A DNA stretch of 64,000 bases from Lachnospiraceae bacterium UBA7076. GTDB taxonomy: Bacteria > Bacillota > Clostridia > Lachnospirales > Lachnospiraceae. A model generated the notes under the pieces. It worked only from the letters and a program-made list of their open reading frames with translations. It was not told where the DNA came from and did not search any database. The position numbers and the translations under genes are program-made. The stretch covers positions 43,573 to 107,572 of the forward strand of contig DKZK01000013.1 in NCBI GenBank assembly GCA_002493625.1, in the 5' to 3' direction. Of the stretch, positions 59,645 to 64,000 are shown piece by piece. Position 1 is the stretch's first letter. Every line of letters starts with the position of its first letter.

Positions 59645-61483
59645 ATGAGAAGTACCATGAGGAAAAGTTTGGGCTTTTATCTTTTGCTTTTTGTAATCGG
59701 TTTTTGTATTGTGCTCTGGATGTCAAAGCAGGGCGCTGAAACGGATGTCAATTATACAATAGATGATTTCCAGATTGACATAAGGGAAGACAGAATAAGT
59801 GAGGTATATATTAACCAGAACAGTGAGGTTCCGACGGGCGTTATAACCATTAGTTACAGGGATACAGGTGAGACAAAGAAATTTTATGTTTCTGATGTAA
59901 ATCTCGTTCAGGAGTATGTTTTGAAGTATGGCGACGGCATGATAAGCATGAGGGTGTATGATGTTCCGAAACAGAGTACATTTCTGACATGGCTGCCCGT
60001 GATACTGGGCGCAGTGCTCATGGTAATACTGATAGTTGTAATGACAAGCAATGCATCGGGCGGTGCAGGCGGAGGCGGAAAAGTCATGAACTTTGGCAAA
60101 AGCCGTGCAAGGATGCTTACCGAGGCAGATAATAAGCTGTCATTTAAGGATGTTGCGGGACTTGAGGAGGAAAAGGAAGAATTAAGAGAAATAGTGGATT
60201 TCCTTAAGGATCCTAAGAAATATAATACATTGGGAGCCCGTATACCGAAGGGCGTTTTGCTTGAGGGTCCTCCGGGAACAGGTAAGACATTGCTTGCAAA
60301 GGCTGTTGCAGGTGAAGCCGGCGTTCCGTTTTTCTCAATGTCAGGCTCAGATTTTGTTGAAATGTTTGTGGGTGTCGGCGCGGCAAGAGTGAGGGATTTG
60401 TTTGAGGATGCCAAAAGAAATGTTCCATGTATTGTCTTTATTGATGAGATAGATGCTGTTGCAAGGCAGAGAGGCTCCGGTCTCGGTGGCGGACATGATG
60501 AGAGGGAGCAGACCTTGAATCAGTTGCTTGTTGAGATGGATGGTTTTGGAACAAATGAAGGAATTATTATACTTGCGGCTACAAACAGAGTTGACATACT
60601 TGATCCGGCAATACTGCGTCCGGGACGTTTTGACAGGAAGGTTGTGGTTGGCAGACCTGACGTAAAGGGAAGGGAAGAAATATTAAAGGTACATGTGAGA
60701 AACAAGCCGCTTTCCGATGATGTAAACTTACATGAGATTGCAAGAACCACATCAGGCTTTGCAGGAGCTGATCTGGAAAACCTTATGAATGAGTCGGCAA
60801 TAAACGCTGCAAAGGAAAACCGTTCTTATATTTCAAAGGAGGACGTTGACAAATCATTTATAAAATTAGGAATAGGCGGAGAGAAAAAGAGCCGTCTCGT
60901 ACCTGAGAAGGATAAAAAGATAACCGCATATCACGAAGCCGGACATGCGATTTTGTTCCATGTTTTAAGTGAGGTGGGACCTGTTCATATTGTTTCAATC
61001 ATTCCGAACGGACTTGGAGCAGGCGGTTATACGATGCCGTTGCCTGAAAATGATAATGTATTTACCACAAAGACAAAGCTGCTTCAGGATATCCAGGTAA
61101 GCTTTGGAGGACGTGTTGCGGAGGAGCTTATATTTGGCGATGTAACAACAGGCGCATCACAGGATATAAAGCAGGCAACGAAAGCTGCGCAGAATATGGT
61201 GGTAAAATACGGAATGTCAGAGCATGTTGGACTTATAAACTATGAGGTTGACAGCAGTGAGGAGGTATTCCTCGGAAGGGATTTAGGACATTCAAGAAAT
61301 TATAGTGAGAAAATGGCTGCCATGATAGACAAAGAGGTAAGAAAAATAATAAATTACTGTTATGATGAGGCAAAGCGCATTTTAACGGAAAATATGGAGG
61401 TTCTTCACAAGTGCGCGGAACGTCTTCTTGAAAAAGAGCGTATTGACAGGGCAGAATTTGAGGCATTATTTCAGGCAGAGTAA
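59645..61483 (+). CDS. ftsH: ATP-dependent zinc metalloprotease FtsH
   Basis: 612 residues. Two spans (about 11-28 and 116-137) flank the outer domain; AAA+ domain with Walker A GPPGTGKT 208-215, Walker B IVFIDEIDA, SRH region NRVDILDPAILRPGRFD; then the protease with HEAGH 430-434. Degrades misfolded membrane proteins and short-lived regulators. AAGGGAG site; ends the conserved cluster. Confidence 0.97.
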   Translation: MRSTMRKSLGFYLLLFVIGFCIVLWMSKQGAETDVNYTIDDFQIDIREDRISEVYINQNSEVPTGVITISYRDTGETKKFYVSDVNLVQEYVLKYGDGMISMRVYDVPKQSTFLTWLPVILGAVLMVILIVVMTSNASGGAGGGGKVMNFGKSRARMLTEADNKLSFKDVAGLEEEKEELREIVDFLKDPKKYNTLGARIPKGVLLEGPPGTGKTLLAKAVAGEAGVPFFSMSGSDFVEMFVGVGAARVRDLFEDAKRNVPCIVFIDEIDAVARQRGSGLGGGHDEREQTLNQLLVEMDGFGTNEGIIILAATNRVDILDPAILRPGRFDRKVVVGRPDVKGREEILKVHVRNKPLSDDVNLHEIARTTSGFAGADLENLMNESAINAAKENRSYISKEDVDKSFIKLGIGGEKKSRLVPEKDKKITAYHEAGHAILFHVLSEVGPVHIVSIIPNGLGAGGYTMPLPENDNVFTTKTKLLQDIQVSFGGRVAEELIFGDVTTGASQDIKQATKAAQNMVVKYGMSEHVGLINYEVDSSEEVFLGRDLGHSRNYSEKMAAMIDKEVRKIINYCYDEAKRILTENMEVLHKCAERLLEKERIDRAEFEALFQAE

Positions 61484-61640
61484 GCTGTGGAGTAGTAAAA
61501 ATCTACATCAAACAAGGAGGTTTTTGTAGATAATATACAAAAAAGCTGTTTTTTAAAATTTTGGTATTTTTTTATTATCATTTATGCACAAAAAAAATAG
61601 AAAATAAAAAAAATGTTTAGACACACTTTTTAACAATGTC

Positions 61641-61649
61641 TGCTATAAT
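61641..61649 (+). promoter_or_regulatory. extended -10 promoter upstream of the amylase gene
   Basis: TGCTATAAT is a full extended -10 (TGnTATAAT). No good -35 is visible. The preceding 61484-61640 is AT-rich with poly-A and poly-T runs and no gene. Confidence 0.55.
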
Positions 61650-61655
61650 AATACT

Positions 61656-61765
61656 TGTAACCCCCCAATACATTATATAGTTTTTTGCTACACCCCATAA
61701 GTAACAAAATACCTTCTCCGAAAAGGACAGTCGTACGTTGGCTGTCCTTTTCCCTGTTTTTTTTC
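61656..61765 (+). ncRNA. candidate short RNA or attenuated leader before the amylase
   Basis: Between the extended -10 at 61641 and a strong terminator lie about 110 bases without an open frame of note. Transcription from one to the other would give a free short RNA, or an attenuated amylase leader if termination is regulated. Confidence 0.35.
61721..61765 (+). terminator. terminator inside the amylase upstream region
   Basis: AAAAGGACAG and CTGTCCTTTT form a perfect ten-pair stem, extended by one pair, with CCCTGTTTTTTTT after it. Confidence 0.82.
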
Positions 61766-61794
61766 TTGTTAAAATCCGCAACTTGTATTAAAAT
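61766..61794 (+). promoter_or_regulatory. proximal sigma-A promoter of the amylase gene
   Basis: TTGTTA 61766-61771, 17-base spacer, TAAAAT 61789-61794, placed just after the terminator. It gives a 28-base leader with TTGGAGG before ATG 61829. Confidence 0.6.
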
Positions 61795-61828
61795 ATGGAA
61801 TATATGTTTAGAATTGGAGGCTGAAAGA

Positions 61829-63925
61829 ATGTCATACAGAACTTCGGCGAAAAAAGTATTTGATTATGTTTTTAATACAAAAACGGCGCTTAATATAAAT
61901 GCTTTGTTTTCTGATGGAACAGAGTATTACAGAACACCGGCTGAACCGGAATTGGGACAATCCGTAACCCTGCGCTTCAGGACAGCGCTGGGAAATGTTG
62001 ATAAGGTGTATATTGTCTATAACGGCGAGCGGTGTGAGATGGAAATCGGACGTAAGGATTCGTTGTTTGACTATTTTGAACATACAATTGCTGAGGTAAA
62101 TGATGACATAGAGTATTATTTTGAAATACATGCAGGAAATGTAGTCTGTTCGTATAACCGGCTCGGAACACAAAAGGTACTGAATCCGGACTATAATTTC
62201 CGGATTATGCCCGGCTATAAGGTTCCGGCATGGGCAAAGGGCGCGATATTTTATCAGATATTTGTTGACCGTTTCTGCAATGGAGATGAATCCAACGACG
62301 TGCTGGATAATGAATATTGTTATATAGGTGAGGGCACGAAACGGGTTACGGACTGGTTTAAAAATCCTGATACAATGGATGTGCGTTCCTTTTATGGCGG
62401 TGATTTGCAGGGCGTAATGAATAAGCTGGATTATCTGAAGGACTTGGGTGTTGACGTTATATATCTGAACCCTATATTTGTATCGCCGTCAAATCATAAG
62501 TATGATATTCAGGATTACGACTATATTGACCCGCACTTTGGCGTGATCGTCAATGATGAGGGTGAGTGTCTTAAGGAAGGCTCAGTAACAAATAAAGAGG
62601 CATCACGCTATATAAAGAGAGTTACCGACAAGGAAAACCTTGAGGCAAGCAACCGGCTTTTTGCCAAGCTTGTGGAGGAAGTTCACAGAAAGGGCATGAA
62701 GATTATTATTGACGGTGTATTCAATCACTGTGGCTCTTTCAATAAATGGATGGACAGAGAATGCATATATGAGGGGCAGGAGGGCTATGAAAAGGGCGCA
62801 TACATTGACCATGACAGTCCTTATAGGAGCTTCTTTAAATTTCAGGATCATTGGAAATGGCCGCACAATACGACCTACAACGGATGGTGGGGACATGATA
62901 CACTTCCGAAGCTCAATTATGAGGAATCGGAAAAGCTTTATGAATACATTATGAGAATCGGAGAAAAATGGGTGTCGCCGCCTTATAATGCGGATGGCTG
63001 GAGGCTTGACGTGGCTGCTGACCTTGGTTATACGGAGGAGTTTAATCACAGATTCTGGCGTGATTTCAGGAGCAGGGTAAAGGCGGCAAATCCGGATGCA
63101 ATCATACTTGCAGAGCATTATGGGGACCCGAAGGCATGGCTTCTGGGCGATCAGTGGGACACTGTTATGAATTATGATGCATTTATGGAGCCGATTACAT
63201 GGTTTCTTACGGGCGTAGAGAAGCACAGCGATGAGTTTCGGGGCGACCTCCTTGGAAATCCTGATGCATTTACAGGTTCATTAAGACATCATATGTCCAA
63301 ATTTAATCAGAATTCCCTTGAGATAGCCATGAACGAGCTTTCAAACCATGACCATTCAAGATTTCTGACAAGGACAAACAGACGTGTCGGCAGATTGCAT
63401 ACAATGGGCGCTGAGGCGGCAAATGAAAATATAAATTATGGTGTTTTCAGGGAGGCAGTTGTTTTTCAGATGACGTGGCCGGGCGCGCCAACCATATATT
63501 ATGGGGATGAGGCGGGACTTTGCGGATGGACTGATCCCGACAACAGAAGAACCTACCCATGGGGCAGGGAGGATAAGGCGCTGATACAGTTTCATAGGGA
63601 AATAATTAAAATACATAAGCAAAATGAAGTATTTATAAAGGGGTCAATGCTTTTCCTTTATGGGAAATATAAGGTTGTAAGCTTTGGTCGTTTTACGGAC
63701 AGACAGGCTGCTGCTGTCATATTGAATAATGATTATGAGGAGCACGAGCTTAATTTATATGTAAGACGGCTTGGCGTTCCGGACGGAAGTTGTATGTCAT
63801 GCCTTATACAGACCACAGAGGAGGGGTATGTTATAAGCAACGAGGCTTATCAGGTAAAGAATAATACACTTACGATTAAAGTTCCGAAAATATCGGCAAC
63901 GGTGCTTATTTATAATAAACAGTAA
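61829..63925 (+). CDS. intracellular GH13 alpha-glucan hydrolase (neopullulanase/amylase-like)
   Basis: 698 residues without a signal peptide. An N-terminal Ig-like domain (about 20-115, as in the CBM34/maltogenic-amylase group) precedes the GH13 barrel. Conserved regions: DGVFNHCG (I), GWRLDVAAD with nucleophile D394 (II), ILAEHYGD with acid/base E429 (III), SNHDHSRF with D508 (IV). It probably degrades imported maltodextrins or cyclodextrins; exact bond specificity is uncertain. An insertion at 225-300 between barrel elements contains many charged residues. ATG 61829 with TTGGAGG is chosen over the longer open frame upstream, which crosses the terminator. Confidence 0.92.
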   Translation: MSYRTSAKKVFDYVFNTKTALNINALFSDGTEYYRTPAEPELGQSVTLRFRTALGNVDKVYIVYNGERCEMEIGRKDSLFDYFEHTIAEVNDDIEYYFEIHAGNVVCSYNRLGTQKVLNPDYNFRIMPGYKVPAWAKGAIFYQIFVDRFCNGDESNDVLDNEYCYIGEGTKRVTDWFKNPDTMDVRSFYGGDLQGVMNKLDYLKDLGVDVIYLNPIFVSPSNHKYDIQDYDYIDPHFGVIVNDEGECLKEGSVTNKEASRYIKRVTDKENLEASNRLFAKLVEEVHRKGMKIIIDGVFNHCGSFNKWMDRECIYEGQEGYEKGAYIDHDSPYRSFFKFQDHWKWPHNTTYNGWWGHDTLPKLNYEESEKLYEYIMRIGEKWVSPPYNADGWRLDVAADLGYTEEFNHRFWRDFRSRVKAANPDAIILAEHYGDPKAWLLGDQWDTVMNYDAFMEPITWFLTGVEKHSDEFRGDLLGNPDAFTGSLRHHMSKFNQNSLEIAMNELSNHDHSRFLTRTNRRVGRLHTMGAEAANENINYGVFREAVVFQMTWPGAPTIYYGDEAGLCGWTDPDNRRTYPWGREDKALIQFHREIIKIHKQNEVFIKGSMLFLYGKYKVVSFGRFTDRQAAAVILNNDYEEHELNLYVRRLGVPDGSCMSCLIQTTEEGYVISNEAYQVKNNTLTIKVPKISATVLIYNKQ

Positions 63926-63935
63926 AATGCATAAA

Positions 63936-64000
63936 GAGGCTGTCGCAATAAGGATTTTAATTCTCTTTCATAATGTATTTTAAACAAAGAACGCTCCAAC
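63936..64000. repeat. left half of a second copy of the long palindromic element, cut by the window end
   Basis: GAGGCTGTCGCAATAAGG begins 11 bases after the amylase stop and runs colinear with 47909-47973 to the last base of the window. It links the long element to the shorter CTGYCGCA hairpins, since its first bases match theirs. Confidence 0.8.

Noticed and set aside
61484..61640. Hairpin TCTACA...TGTAGA after ftsH considered as a terminator
   Set aside because: Stem has central mismatches and no U tract directly after it; left unassigned.

Overview
The window looks like a chromosome segment of a spore-forming, low- to mid-GC Gram-positive bacterium of the class Clostridia, most likely family Lachnospiraceae. 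The evidence is protein-level: a zinc-type S14, a zinc-LID adenylate kinase, a long L17 with an insertion, Firmicutes gene order in the S10-spc-alpha cluster, sporulation genes (spoVT, yabP, yabQ, spoIIE) and an XPXTG surface protein. Every gene I can support is on the + strand, and no tRNA, rRNA, CRISPR array or transposase was seen.

Region by region. 1-9.4 kb: a mixed set comprising a 5'-truncated BMP-domain protein, a metallophosphoesterase, a membrane Ser/Thr kinase with a zinc ribbon and a duplicated outer domain, citrate synthase, a SAM-dependent methyltransferase, cardiolipin synthase and a two-TM protein with a glycine-rich repeat tail. 9.5-18.0 kb: one 2,827-residue cell-wall adhesin. 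18.0-18.5 kb: a compact convergent locus read as a type I toxin-antitoxin module. 18.5-35.0 kb: the ribosomal super-operon rpsJ to rplQ with secY, adk, map, infA and rpoA, interrupted by structured leaders (before rpsJ, before rplC, before rpsM) and by small palindromic repeats. 35.0-39.7 kb: the ECF transporter module with its two ATPases fused in one protein, ecfT, truA, then rplM-rpsI behind a consensus promoter. 39.9-52.9 kb: an accessory block inserted between rpsI and spoVT, made of a two-component system next to an FtsX-type ABC exporter with a likely response-regulator box, a soluble hybrid histidine kinase, and a cassette of a small secreted cysteine-containing protein, a membrane-anchored predicted beta-propeller and an ABC transporter. 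52.9-61.5 kb: conserved Firmicutes order spoVT-hup-rqcP-yabP-yabQ-divIC-spoIIE-tilS-hpt-ftsH. 61.5-64 kb: an intracellular GH13 amylase.

The most interesting material lies between and beside the housekeeping genes: the type I toxin-antitoxin locus beside the S10 promoter; the 48.0-52.9 kb secreted-protein/propeller/ABC cassette, whose promoter takes its -35 box from the end of a 128-bp palindromic element that recurs at the window's right edge; a three-way-junction leader before rpsM; 31-bp tandem palindromic repeats inside the spc operon; a spoIIE promoter with the unusual 21-bp spacing known from Spo0A-activated promoters; and a promoter-terminator unit before the amylase that could make a short RNA. 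All coordinates, motifs and repeats were read by eye; family names are from recognition of motifs, not from database searches.
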